Positions 12,031 through 24,268 of a stretch of 64,000 nt of DNA are shown piece after piece; position 1 is the first letter of the stretch, and each line of letters begins with the position of its first letter. A program made the position numbers and the translations under genes. The notes under the pieces are model-generated. The model was not told the DNA's origin, did not search any database, and saw nothing but the letters and a program-made list of their open reading frames with translations. The stretch is taken from the NCBI GenBank assembly GCA_010015655.1, contig ML976661.1, forward strand, positions 1,048,075-1,112,074, written 5' to 3'. This DNA comes from Bimuria novae-zelandiae CBS 107.79 (taxonomy: Eukaryota > Ascomycota > Dothideomycetes > Pleosporales > Didymosphaeriaceae).

Positions 12031-13060
12031 ATTTCCTGGATTTCTGTTATAGTTTTATATTTTACTCTTAACTATTACTCTACTATTGGCTATAACATTA
12101 AAGTCTTAAAATAACTTAAAAAAAGCTTTTTTGTTATCCCACTATTTATAAAGTAGGTATAAGTCTGGGTGCCCTTTTAGTAGGTTCTATTTAAGGTTTA
12201 CTTATTACTAGGCTTATCAATGCCTATTATATTTCCTATTTCCCTATTTAGATTATTAAACTAGATATTTTTAATAGGCTAGTAGCTATAGTAGTCTTAT
12301 TAGTATTAAGGTATCCTTAGTAGCGTTCTATAAACTATAGGTACCTATTATTTAAAACGAATACTTCTCAGATTCCTGCGAAACTTCTTCTATAGTATGA
12401 ACTACTCATTATTAATCTAAGTAGTCTCTCTATAGAGACTATTAAGGGTATTATATTTTATATTACTATGTAGGAGTTCCTCATGTACACTACGTTTAAG
12501 CCCTTATTTATATATAGTCTTAAGAGACTTTTTTTCCTAGTTAAGCTAAACAACGTACTTGCGAAATTTGACTATATGCTTGCCTATAAATTATTATTAC
12601 TAGATAGTCTAAATAGCTCGTTCCACTTTAGCAATCTTATATATAATTTCTAATATCCATTTAAGGTACTTCATAAAATTAATATAGCCCTTTATAATAT
12701 TTATTAAACCAGTATAATTTTTAATGTATTACTTATTTATTTTCTTATAGTCTGTTTGTAGGTGCACAACTAGGTAGGCTTAGATATACTCATTGACTGC
12801 ACTATAGATATAGGTAGTAGTAAAGATAACCTTCTCTTCAGTCTTCATTATTATATACTCCTTATAACTAAAGCAGTATCAGTCTAGTCAGAGAAGCCAT
12901 GTGTTTAGGAGTTTATAATTACTATTATATCGGTTAGGGTTATATACAGCTCGTTGTATTTATAGGAGCGATGCTAGTATTATATAAAGCTATAAAAAAT
13001 GTAGAAACCCTATTAGTCTTTATATTAAGGGTGTTTAAGTTATTAAGCCCCTCAGGATAG
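12031..13060 (-). mobile_element. RIP-mutated retrotransposon relic with Gag-like segment on the minus strand
   Basis: Read on the minus strand, 12740-12951 gives a Gag-like stretch (NPNRYNSNYKLLNTWLL, then MKTEEKVIFTTTYIYSAVNE and YLVVHLQTDYKK), reminiscent of the Gag capsid region of gypsy-class elements. The rest is too decayed to assign. Confidence 0.5.
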
Positions 13061-15060
13061 CGAGTTGTAAAGGTGACCAGGGTTAGTTTTTGGGTAGGAG
13101 TACTATAAGGTAGGAAAGAGCTATTAACAGCTGGCGCGTAACGTGCTTTACAAACAAGCGACTTATATAAATAAGCGACATACTTTATTTTACTAATAAA
13201 ATTTATAATTCTATACCCCTGCTAACTATACTAATACTTATATATAACGGTTTATAAGTCTCGTTGCACTAATATATATAATCTATAGTTAGAATTACTA
13301 AGCCTTAGACTAAAGTGATAAGACGTTATTTTAGGATTTCTAAGTTACAGGAATATTTTGGCCCCCAAATTTAATACCTTAAGAACTATAAGTACTAGAA
13401 CTATAGAGATAGAATAAGTTAATTCTTCTACATAAAGCTATATTATGTTAAAGTTTTTTAATTCATTGTTAAGTATTGAACTAGGTAACAGAGATGTTAA
13501 ACTTTAGTTTTTTTTTAAGTAAAAATAGAGTAAGTCGCTCGTTTATGTGAGTTACTGGTTTATAAAGTACGTTATTAATAAAGTATTAGTATTAAGAGTA
13601 AGATGAGTTATAATTAAATTAAGCAGAGCCTAATTTAACTGTAAAATTAATTAATACAAAATTTAAATACGAAAATAAAATTTTATTTTTAAGCTCCTAT
13701 GCACTTATGGTAATAAGTTAATTAATTACATAAAGTAATTTAAGCAAAAATTTCTTAATAATTAGCTTACTAATTATAATTACTAGATTAAGGCCACTAA
13801 TTACACTAATTAAGTTACGGAACTATTATCGTAGTTATTTCTCACTAGTTAGTAATAACTGCATAAGAGAACTCCTAATATTTCTTAAATTTTAGGATCC
13901 TAATAGTCTTCCCTCGCTTATAGAGGTATTTCATTACTTTATAAAAGAAAAAGCTTAAAAAACTTAAAAGGCCTATTACCTTTTAATTCTGAATAGTTAT
14001 AAGTCTGACGTTATTATAAATTTTATTAACTATTATAACTAAAGTAAGATCTTTTTTGCTATAATATTCTCTATTTAGTATATATGTTATAACTACTTAA
14101 TATTTACGTATTTATGTTTTTTTAACTACCTACTTAGCGAAGCGCTTAGTCCTTTTGTATTTTTATAGAAGCTAAGGGCTTGGTTTTATTACTTAAAGGA
14201 ATTTTTTTTAATTTATTAGTTGGTCTTTAGTACTTAAAGCAGTTAAAAGTAAAATATCTTACTACTTTAGTTAAAAGTTATTCTTAAAACATTTATTCCT
14301 ACTAGCAAACTAAAATAAAAATTATAAAAAAGTCTTTTTTACTACGTACCGCGTTGAATTAACGTAAAATTATATAACTATTACGCTTTACAATTAAGGA
14401 TTTAATTACTAAGGAGTTACGTAAGCTTAGCTATATAACATAGTTAGTTTTAATGTAAAAGTAACTTTTATAGTATACGAATAAGGTCCTATAAGAGGCT
14501 CTAGTAGCTTCGAAATAATATATTAATTAAGGCAAGCCTATGCGTATAACGAAGGCTAAGAAGTATTATAAAAGAGCTGTACTTTGGTTATCTTATAAAG
14601 TATAAACAGTGCGAAATTATCTATAGTAAAAGAAAATTAATAAATAGTAATTATAATTTTGAAAAGTAAAGTAGCTAAGGCTTATAAGGCTAGCTAATAG
14701 CGTAAACCCAGAATACTTTAATAAAGACGTATAATAAGAGCTAGGGCTTAGGTAGCTTAGGTTAAAAAAATCTAAAAAGACTACAAAGTAATTATAAACA
14801 TAGTAGGCCCATAAGGCTTAGAGATAGCTCTAAAATTATATTAAATAAGACAAAAAGTCTAAATAGCCTTATAAATAGCTTATAAAGGAATACTAATGTG
14901 TGTAGTAAGCTATAGGTGCTACTAAGCCTATAAAAGCTATATTATTACTATAGTTGTGCAGAGGCTGCATAATTAAAACACTAAGTAGGTATTTATAATT
15001 TATATAGCTCGATGTATTTTTAAGGCATGGAAAGCCCTCTACTAGAAATTCTCGTAATAA
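13061..15060. mobile_element. RIP-mutated repeat DNA with an LTR-related segment
   Basis: Around 13080-13125 the stretch with GGGTAGGAGTACTATAAGG is related to the LTR family seen at 55600, 61500 and 62880. From about 13160 to 15060 the sequence is TA-rich. A plus-strand stretch near 14690-14990 reads like a Lys/Gln-rich transposase C-terminus, but I cannot classify it. Confidence 0.45.
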
Positions 15061-16144
15061 GAGGTTTTGTTAGTGGCTCTATAGCCTCAGGGAGCTGGCT
15101 GAGGATTTGGTATTGGGTGAGCGGACCTGTTCACTGACCATGCCAACACGGTAAGAGACAGCTGCAAATTGCGGACACCACGTGCACGACAGGAACTGGG
15201 CTGTCATTGACACTGTGTCAGCTTGACTGTACATTCGGCAGTACTCTCCTATCCTGGATATCCTTCAGTGTTTTCGATCCTTGGTTCGCTGGCGGTTATT
15301 CTCACTAGATCAATGCTATTTTTCAAGTTTTTCTCGGATTACGAGTATGTGGCCAGACTTATGGCCTCGCATTGGCAGAAAGAGGATCATCACGGTTGTC
15401 GACTAAGCACGGTGAGAAGCGATGATTAGTAGGAGAACTACAGCCTCGGATGACCTGCAGCTGAAGCAAACTACTCTCAAAACCCGAAACCCATGAGCAG
15501 TCGAAAATGCGGCCACTGTGACGTAGTGTTCGATTGAAACTTTAAATGTCACTGCTGCACATCGTCTAAAAGGAACCAAGCGTCCCCAGCGTTCCGCCAG
15601 CCCATTGCATGCACGGACCACCAAAAGTCTAGAACTCCACCACATCCGGAGTGGAGCCTGCCGAGCGCCTTCGCGGGGTGAGCTGATGGTCGTCCCATTC
15701 ACCAGCTGTGACATGATGAGTGAGGGACCAGTTGTGCACAAGGCTGTCAAAATTCGGCTACGGACGCGGATATATAGGTATCTGCCTGGTGTCGCTGGAC
15801 CGGAGGACCAGCTCTAGTTATTCACGTGTTTTGAAGCCTACTAGAAGTTTCCACGCAGCTGCAACTCTGCAATTACAACTCACTCTCCCATCTCATAACA
15901 ACCAAGGCCAATACAATTTTCCAAGAATAGCTCATACCTCAAAATACTTGTATCGCCAACACGAGCACCGCCTACCTGAAGTTCCAAGCACATCGACGTG
16001 CAAGACGGCAAGCGCATTTGATAGGCCCGAACCCCTCAACGCTTTTTAACCTATCAGCTTTTCCTAAATCTGGGAACTTTATATTCGGACCTCGTTCCCA
16101 CTTTCCAACACCAACACTGGGGACCGTCACGATAACATGCAATA
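15061..16144. other. Upstream region of the bHLH gene
   Basis: Composition is normal and no convincing separate gene is seen. The last 350-400 bp, rich in CA and CT, look like a fungal promoter and 5' untranslated region. Confidence 0.5.
15769..15776 (+). promoter_or_regulatory. Possible TATA element upstream of the bHLH gene
   Basis: GATATATAGG lies about 370 bp before the ATG at 16145, in a balanced region otherwise free of TA runs. CT/CA-rich sequence follows, as is common near fungal transcription starts. Placement is inference. Confidence 0.3.
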
Positions 16145-17005
16145 ATGGAGTTCATCGACTACGCTTCCTATCCGACGTTATCGAACACCGACTTTCCACC
16201 AGCAACGACTGCTTTCACCTACTCGCCGACCCTCGACCAGCCGTGCATTCCCGAGCCATTCGCACTTTGGACAAATACCTCTCCTGTGGGCTCGAACACA
16301 TATCATGACCAACCAATCTCCTCTCTGGACGCCACGAAAGGTCTGGATACGATTTCGCCCGTAGCACCATCACCTGTAACGCAGCACAAGGCCACTTGGG
16401 ACCCTCCATTGTTCAACCAGCTTGACCCGTTTCCATCTGGACTTCCTTTCGACTCGAACGCCAAAAGTACCCTCGATACCAGCTTCTCGCCTATATCTGA
16501 TCACTCACGCACGCCCTCGCTCTGCGACGATGTTCCCCAGGAAAGCCCTCCACTGGCCTCACCGCCCCTCTCGCCGCGTCCTCAGTTAAAACGCGAATCT
16601 ACGGAATCTTCCCTCAAATTCGAAGAGTGCCCATCAAATCCTCCCAAACGCAAGCGTGGCCGACCGCGCCTCGATCGATCCACGTCGACTTCCTCAACGC
16701 ACGCGCAGCGCGCACAACGACTCCCGCACAACCAGGTCGAACGGAAGTACCGGGAAGGTATCAACGCGTCCCTGGAGCGCTTGCGTATGACGGTGCCAGC
16801 ATTGTGTCAAGAAGACGATATGGGAGGCCTGCTAGGCCACCCTCGGCCGAGCAAGGCGATGATCCTTCAGGGCGCGATCGAACATATCAAGACGATCGAG
16901 AAAGAGCGTGACATGTATCGGGCAGAAATCGAGCGTCTGCGACGTGAATTGGGCGGAGGAGGCTGGGATGCGGTGGACACTACAGGGTTCCCGGTGGACG
17001 CTTGA
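16145..17005 (+). CDS. bHLH transcription factor with AT-hook-like motif
   Basis: Predicted nuclear DNA-binding regulator of 286 residues from a single exon. Residues 1-150 are Ser/Pro/Thr-rich and low complexity, like an activation region. Residues 167-175 (PKRKRGRPR) form an AT-hook-like, nuclear-localisation-like patch. Residues 192-253 are a basic helix-loop-helix: RLPHNQVERKYREGINASLE is the basic region plus helix 1, with the H-x3-E-R pattern that reads E-box DNA; the loop contains GGLLGHPRPSK; helix 2 is AMILQGAIEHIKTIEKERD. A short leucine/arginine coiled coil (254-269) extends helix 2. The basic region resembles SREBP-like and related fungal bHLH proteins, but the usual SREBP Tyr cannot be claimed. 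The ATG has A at -3 and is the first of the long frame. Targets are unknown. Confidence 0.9.
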   Translation: MEFIDYASYPTLSNTDFPPATTAFTYSPTLDQPCIPEPFALWTNTSPVGSNTYHDQPISSLDATKGLDTISPVAPSPVTQHKATWDPPLFNQLDPFPSGLPFDSNAKSTLDTSFSPISDHSRTPSLCDDVPQESPPLASPPLSPRPQLKRESTESSLKFEECPSNPPKRKRGRPRLDRSTSTSSTHAQRAQRLPHNQVERKYREGINASLERLRMTVPALCQEDDMGGLLGHPRPSKAMILQGAIEHIKTIEKERDMYRAEIERLRRELGGGGWDAVDTTGFPVDA

Positions 17006-19340
17006 GATGCGGTGGATCCCTGTCTTGACAAGAAACGGCACGGGATGATTGTGGGGTCGTTAATTTCACATGGGATTCTGTTTTCTCCATATCAGCCGGA
17101 TCTCCTCGCCGAGATGACGTCGTGAGAAAATATGCGAATTTTGACTAGATTCCCGACTGGTTTTTTTCGTCATTTTCAAAAAGCGATGTGGACATCTGGT
17201 TAGTGATGGAGCGAGACGGGCCGATAGCCTTTCACACGGAGGGTGTGCGGTTCGGTCAGCCCGGGATGTGACCGAAATCTCCCGGCCGTCGGTCTTATTG
17301 TTTACATCGATATGTTGTGGCAGATCAGGCTTTTGCATGCGGATCTCAGCTGTTGTATTTTTTTCAGGTCGGCGTTTTCTCCATCTATCAAGTGCTGACG
17401 AGCGGAGCTTTCTACACGATACCTTTTCCGTCTCAGCTGAACGGGCTAGGGGCCTTTAGTCTAATATCAAAGCTGAATGTACATCAACCACTCATGCGGT
17501 CGTGCTCGGTGTATATGAGGGCACTCATATATGTAAGGCAAAGATCGAAGCCTTGACTTCATCTTGGCCGAAAATTCTAGAATCTTCTATCCACGTCTTC
17601 GAGCACCCACTTCGAATATAAAAGCTAGCAAAGCCATGGCTATAACCGACACTACTTGAGGGCTGTTTCCCACTTCCATCTAGGTACCTATGGTACGTCT
17701 TCGGGCATCAAGAGATCGGAGATCGACCAGGACAGTGACGCCTCCTGCGCCGTCAGTTAGAGTCATGCCTTGATTTCCTGCATAAATGCAAACGCGAACG
17801 CAAAAGCAAACGAAAACTATACTAGCACCATGCACGGAAAGCTGACAAGCGGTCTGCGCGGTACAGTATCCGAGCAGACAAGACAAGAAACCATGGTGCA
17901 ACGGTGCCGCTCCTCTGAGCTTGACCAGCCTGCAGAATCCGTTTCTCATATGTTAGCGCTTGCATCTCGGCGACTTGGGAGCACTGTCCCCTGCCCTGGG
18001 CCTATCACTTCCCCCCCGAATCACACGCGCTATTCCCACGCGCGTGGTACGTTCTCGTCCAAGCCGTCTCCCCTACCCTCAACCTTCTCTCGAGTAATCA
18101 CCTTTCCCCACGGGTGGCTAGCGCGGCATGCGAATGGAGGCGGTGTATGCCATGCCGTGGCTGTGAGATCCGCCGGCGGGATGAGGCCAGGTGGCACCTG
18201 CAGCAGGAACGCAAGCACGGGTTCAGCGATGTGCAGCGGTGGCTGCGGCACAGCGTTGGAGTTCAGTAGCAGGCGGATGCGGAACTTGGGCTTGCGGTGG
18301 GGCTGTGAGATAAGGGAACTGTGCTCAGTCCGGAGAAACTTTCTTACGACGTGGGACGGGTGGGTGTGAGTACCAACTCGGAATGTCAGAGGCGTAAGAC
18401 CCGATCACTGACTCTACGTGGCTGAATACCTCTGGGTGTCGGGATGGCCCACATTGCGTAGGGTATGGAAATCTTTGGACGGTGGCAATGGATTGCGTCG
18501 ACTTGGTGGACTTGGTCGGCTAACTAGTAGAGGTTGAATAGCCGGTTGAAGTCGTTTTGTGAGGCGGAGTGGCGTCCAGGCGCGTGCGTGTCGGCATATA
18601 GACGGACGGCTTTGACAGCGGTCGTGGTGTCGTCCGAGTGCGGACGTTGCATCAACCTTAAGGACGCTACTGCAGTGCGGTGCGTAGCAAGGGATCTAGA
18701 GATGTCTTCGTAGCAGATCTTCTAGTAGCTGTTCGAGATACCTTGTGCTCACTTCGTCATAGATCTGGCAGTGGAGTTCTAGGGGTAAGCCGCGTGTGCA
18801 CTTGGACACCACAACATTGCTTGTGAAGTTCTTGATGTCTTCGAAACAACTGGCTCTTCCATGTCTCTATGTGAGCCTGCTTTTGCTTGGGGAAATCCTA
18901 TATCTGTCTGTCTTTGTGCAGGGGATAGAAAGAGCGGTGCTACGATGGAGCCTGGGTTACGGTTACATCTGGCGGGTTCAGCAAGCGGCGTATCATGCCA
19001 TAAAAAGTCTTTGCGTGTTGCGAATAGTTCGTCATGTGTGAGATAGAGGGCACTCCTAATGGAAATCCAGGCGCGGTTCGTATTACTAAATGAGACGGGA
19101 GGAAAGGACACCGTGCGAGACAAGCATGCAATCAATGACTCCGCGCTCGTACCACGGTTGCTCTCCAAGGCTCAGCAACATCCACAGCCGTTAACTTAGC
19201 AAGTCTTACCACACTGTAGTCTCGCTTTCCTCATGAACGTACATGTTCCAATATCAACGTATGGGCCTACTTCCCCTCATAAAACAGTGACGCGGCTACC
19301 ACTCTGATGACGCCAAATCGGATTTGGGACTTGTACCATA
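17006..19340. other. Intergenic, no confident gene
   Basis: Normal composition. Several open frames exist (the longest 17770-18369 plus, 18779-19168 minus), but they have no recognisable domain, no good start context and no supporting splice pattern. I see nothing I would call a gene. The AT-rich block starts close to 19340. Confidence 0.5.
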
Positions 19341-20650
19341 AAACTCTTGGCCAGGTATTATTACTTAAACAATGGTACTTTTACTATAAAGCTTTAATAA
19401 ATATTTAAGAGTAGCTATTTACTTGCAACGTGGCCTAAGTAAGTACTTATATATATAAATAAGAGAATAGGTAGCTATAAAATTATAGCGCCTAGCTAGT
19501 AAAGGCTTACTTACTTATAGGCTTACTATAATCTATACTTTAATATTCTCTAAAAAGGCTAGGGGAGGGTCTACTACCTACCCCTTATACTTAAGCTTAG
19601 TTAATAATACCTTTTACTAATTTTTTTAAATTTAGCTTTTAATTTTACTAATCTTCTTACTTATAAGCTTATTATAAAGCTTATAAAAAGCTTCTTCTTA
19701 GAGCGCGTACTAAAGGCGATTACACTTTATAGGCTTCTATTAATACTAGCTATTTGCTCTACATAGGCACTTATAGCTTGTATTAGGAGTGCGCCCTCTA
19801 AGCATAGCGTATATACCTGCGTAATTAGTTGTTTAGCAAAGCTGCGCGAGCCAGCGAGCGTATCCTTCTAAAGATAGAGTTGCTACTACGCCTGGTCGCG
19901 ATAGGTTATTAAGCTCTCTTTAAGCCTACTTATAGTTGTATTATAATACTAAGCGTAGGAAATTCTTTATTAGCAGCGTACCCTTTATCTCTAAAAGATT
20001 TAGGAGCACAGCGTTGGCGTGTGCGCGGTTCCATTCGGATAGCTATTTAGTTATGTCTATTGTTCTGCTACTCTGTGGGCGTAGGGTGACCTCTTTATAT
20101 GTATGTTATACCTGGTCTTTCTAATTATTATTACTTAAATAAAGATTATTCTTAAGTTCTCTAATTAGCGCCTGTAGCGTCTACTACTTACTTAATTATA
20201 ATATTATAAGCTCTAACCTTTATAAATTAATTATAATATAGACTTAGTTCTAAAGTGCCTAAAGCTTTATTATAAGCTAATTATAAATAATAGACTCTAG
20301 CTTATAGCGCTTAAGTTATTATATATAAGGTTTACTTTTAGTATTTATATTTAGTAGGTCTAGAGCCTAGTCGTGTACATTTATCTACTTAAGAGCCTTA
20401 AAGTTAATATAACTCTATATCTTTTAAGCTTTTACGTAGTACTTAAGCTACGCGTACTAAGGTAGGAATAAGTTATAATTTATAAGTTAGTTACTTATTA
20501 AGAGCTTTATAGTAGTTATTATATAGTCTAGCTTTATTATAAGTTATAAGTGTTAAGACGTAAGCGTAAAAATAATAAAAAGTAAAAAATAGTTTACTAC
20601 TATAATTGTAATGGGCTACGCCCAGTGAGCACCCAGCCCCTTACATTAAT
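19341..20650. mobile_element. RIP-mutated DNA at the 5' side of the copia element
   Basis: TA-rich. A less mutated patch at 19850-20120 suggests a DNA-transposon fragment on the minus strand, not assignable with confidence. At 20607-20645 a 39-bp GC-rich insert-like segment is bounded by TGTAA and TTACA. Confidence 0.4.
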
Positions 20651-22478
20651 TATTAGTTAGTATAAAGCAAGTATATTATATAATATTATAAAAATACTAG
20701 GCTTAAAACTATAGCGCATAGTTATAATGATTAGGGAGCTTAAAAATAAAGTTTATTAAAGAAAGGAAGCTCTATAATAACTAGCTATTTATAGGTTTAG
20801 GGGATCGCGTGCTTGGCTGCTTGGCTGCTCGGCTCAACCCTAGCTAGCGCAGAAAGCTCTAGCAAGGCGTCTTTTGCAATAAAAAGCCTATAAATTAGTA
20901 AAGGTCCTACACGCTTAATAATCTAATATAGAGGACTAGTATAATAACTTTCTTACTACTTATAATTAGACGAAGTAGCTTAACTTACTAAAAGTATATA
21001 GCTTCTATGCTTATAAAGACTTAGTTTAAGCTATTAAGTAACTTAACGTAGCCTACGCTACCTCTATTTTACTTAATATTTTTAAAGCTAAGGAAACGTG
21101 AAACTTAAATTATAACGTACTTATACTAAACTAGTCTTAGCTATTTATAGTCCTAGGAGAATTTATACACTACTGCCATATAATACATTTAAAGAAGATA
21201 AGTATTTATAGAGGTGTTTTTAGAGCGAAACTGAACTAAGAGAAATCTCCGTATAATAGAAAGCGGTCAAGAGACAATGCAAAACTAAGGAAGCCTTACC
21301 TTTATAGAAATAATTACTTTTAGGGCTAATGGGTATATATTAACACAGCGCTCCGTTTAAGTAGATTTATTAAAGATCCTAAAAAAGCCCAAAAAAAGTT
21401 TGCTAAATACAAGGCTAAAGACTAAAAATGTATATTAAATAGAACTTAAGAAAAAAACAGACGCTTTAAGAAGTATAAAAATAAAAGTACCAAAGTTAGA
21501 AGTTATAGGTTAAAACCTAATTTAATAAAAATTAACGCTAGTAATACGCCTATAAACTAACTTTTTTATAAAGCCTACGCTATCTTTTTATCTGCGTTTA
21601 GTCTTTAGCTACCTGTCTCTATATATCCGCTTCTCTACTTATAGGCGCTGGATCTAGTCACGGATATCTACATCTATAACAATCCCACCGACTTCTAATG
21701 GAAGGCACTAGTAGCTAATAACAATACTATACTAGCTAGTGGTTCTAAGATATCTATTTAAGCATAGGAAGAAGTCGAAATACTACTTTTAATACTAAAT
21801 AGTATTAAAATAATAACGTTAAAGTAAGTAGCTTTTATTTTAACCTTTTTTACTAGCCTAGTCGTGCTATTACGTCTTAAATTATCCTATATCAACTTTA
21901 ATTTAGGTTAAAATATACTTTACCACGCAGAGAAGCCTCGTCAAGACGTAGTAAATCTTACCTAATTAAGTAGTTATTAGTTAGTTATTTATTAGACTAA
22001 ATCGCTATTATCCCTAGCTCACTATACAGCATTTACTACTAATTAACGTAGACTATAATACTTAGCTCTACTACTAAAGTCTCAATCTCTAATAAAGCCG
22101 TAATTTTACGTACTTATAAGGCACGCGGGTAGTGATATAATTAACTAGCTATTAACTAACGTTAATAGCATTTAACTACCTACTAGCTCTATACTAACTA
22201 TAATTAATTATAAAAAATACTTATAAAATAAGGCACATTAAATTATTTTTCGTAAGACTAAACACGAACTAGGGACTTTACAGCTATTTAAAATTATTAC
22301 TATTAATATTATTAAGCTTAACGTGGCTAAATATAATAGTCATTAATACGTGTTCTACGGATTTAATCTATACACTAAGCTAAACTTTGTCTATAAAATT
22401 CTAAAACGTAATAAATTAACACTACTAGGTATTTTAAGACGCCTAGAAAGATCTATTAAACGCGAGTTTAATACTATA

Positions 22479-24268
22479 ACATGTTTTATAAGCGAGTCGC
22501 GAGCCCTATCAACTTTCTGCGCCTCTATAAACGTATATCTCAACCATATCAAGAGTTAGTATAGAGATATCTATACAATGGATTAAGTAGTATCTAAAGT
22601 ATCTTTTTTGCACGTGCGTGAGTTGTGCCTAGTCTCTCTGCGCCTCTTGCAGCGCGCCAGAGCCTAGTGGCTACGGCCTAATTGCTCTCCTATTCGACGC
22701 TCTTTATAAGCAATCTGCTAATTAACTTCCCTTTAAGGAAGTATATCCTCTCTAGCTCCCTTTATTAAGATCCCACGCTAGTATATACGCTTTTTTTTAT
22801 ACTATTTACGTGCTAATGCTACCTTATTAGCTCTTTTAAGACTAGTAATCTAATTACGTATTAGCTTAGCTAAAAGTATTATTACTTTAGTACCCTTCTT
22901 AAGCTAGTTAATTACCTTAATAATTAAAACTAATAATAAGCCCTTATACTATTGCACGTAATTACGTATTAATATTAATTAAGTTTTAAGTTTACGTACG
23001 TTACTTAGCGTATAAGCCTCTTAAAAAGCCTTTAGTAAAGTAGCCAAAATAGGTGTACGCAGCTGCATATTAAGCTTTAATAATATAATATTTAGTTAAA
23101 GAGGTATAAAGCCTGCGCCTTAAAAGGCTAAGCAGATATTAGTTAAGGTAAATAATTAATTAAATATTATCTTAAAGGCTAGTAAGAACTTAAGCTTAGT
23201 AATATAATTAATATAGTAGTAGATTAGGCTTTTAACCTTATAGCTATACGCGCGCTTTAACGGCGAAAAGTAGTTAATATTAAGTAGCTATTATAAGTAA
23301 GATTAGTAAAGTAGTATATAAAGTGTATAGATATTATTCTTCTTATAAAGCTTTTAAAGCTATTAAGGACAAGTAGGCGGCGCGTACTAATAACGTAAGT
23401 TTTCATTTAAGTATTAAAGTGCTTTAGCTACTCTACTCCTAGTTTATTATTTATCTAGCTATTATTACTTACTACGATTGCCTAGTCGCGTGGGATGTCC
23501 TCCTTATACTAGGTAGATAGGTAATACTAGCTAGTAAAGATAAGAAACGGCAGGACTAACTAGCTAGTAGCGTTAATAGTAGTAATTACTATTACTTATT
23601 TATAATTACTAGGCTAAATAGTCTTTAGCTAAGCTCTCTTTTCTAACTTTATTATAATAAGCTAAGTTGTAATCTTGCCAATTATAAAGCTAGCCTTATT
23701 AAAGTTATAGACATTATTATTATAGATGCTATACTTAGCCTTTATTTCCTCTATTAGCTTAAACTAGCTTTTAATTAATATAGGATTCTTATATAGAGCT
23801 CTCTACTTGTTATACGCTTAATTAAAATGCATCGTAAGACTATCTATACGCTTAATAAAGTTACGTAGCTAGTAGACACTAACCTAACTAGCGCCGTGCG
23901 TAGCTAGTAGCTTATTAATCATATTACGTATAGCTACGTACGTAGGCGTAAATCCACGTGTATCTAAGTTAAGTATATGTCTAATAATCACCTCCTCCTC
24001 TTGCTAGGTGAGCCTCTTTAAGTTAGGCTAGTAGTTACGTTATAAAGGCTTCCTAGCGCGTTAGTCGCGTAGCGTCGCCTTAGGAATATTATAAATAGCT
24101 ATAGCATAATTAATAGCTAGAATTTATAATTTATTAATAGCTAAGATTGCAAGCTAAACGTCTACTTTGTTTAAGGGCATTTAAGAGGTAGTAGGTAGAG
24201 AAATAGTGGTTATAAGTTATAAAGGTGTAGAAAGTTAGTAGGGCTCGCGACCCGCTTATAAAACATGT
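22479..24268 (-). mobile_element. pogo-type DNA transposon (element C) nested in copia integrase
   Basis: A 1,790-bp element with TIRs of about 52 bp (22479-22530 and 24217-24268) beginning ACATGTTTTATAAGCG. TA flanks both sides (22477-22478 and 24269-24270). The copia reading continues on either side, so it inserted into the copia copy. Confidence 0.88.
22583..24180 (-). pseudogene. pogo-type transposase relic of element C
   Basis: Starts at ATG 24180. It shows the N-terminal DNA-binding region (AIYNIPKATLRD), the second helix-turn-helix (EEEVIIRHILNLDTRGFTPT), and the first DDE block (KYSIYNNNVYNFNKASFIIG). A C-terminal basic region ends in a knuckle-like stretch (RRRETRHNSRTC). Stops and at least one frame change separate the parts. 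Confidence 0.75.

Noticed and set aside
17770..18369. 199-codon open frame on the plus strand
   Set aside because: No domain, poor resemblance to a protein, overlaps other frames of similar length, and no splice or start support.
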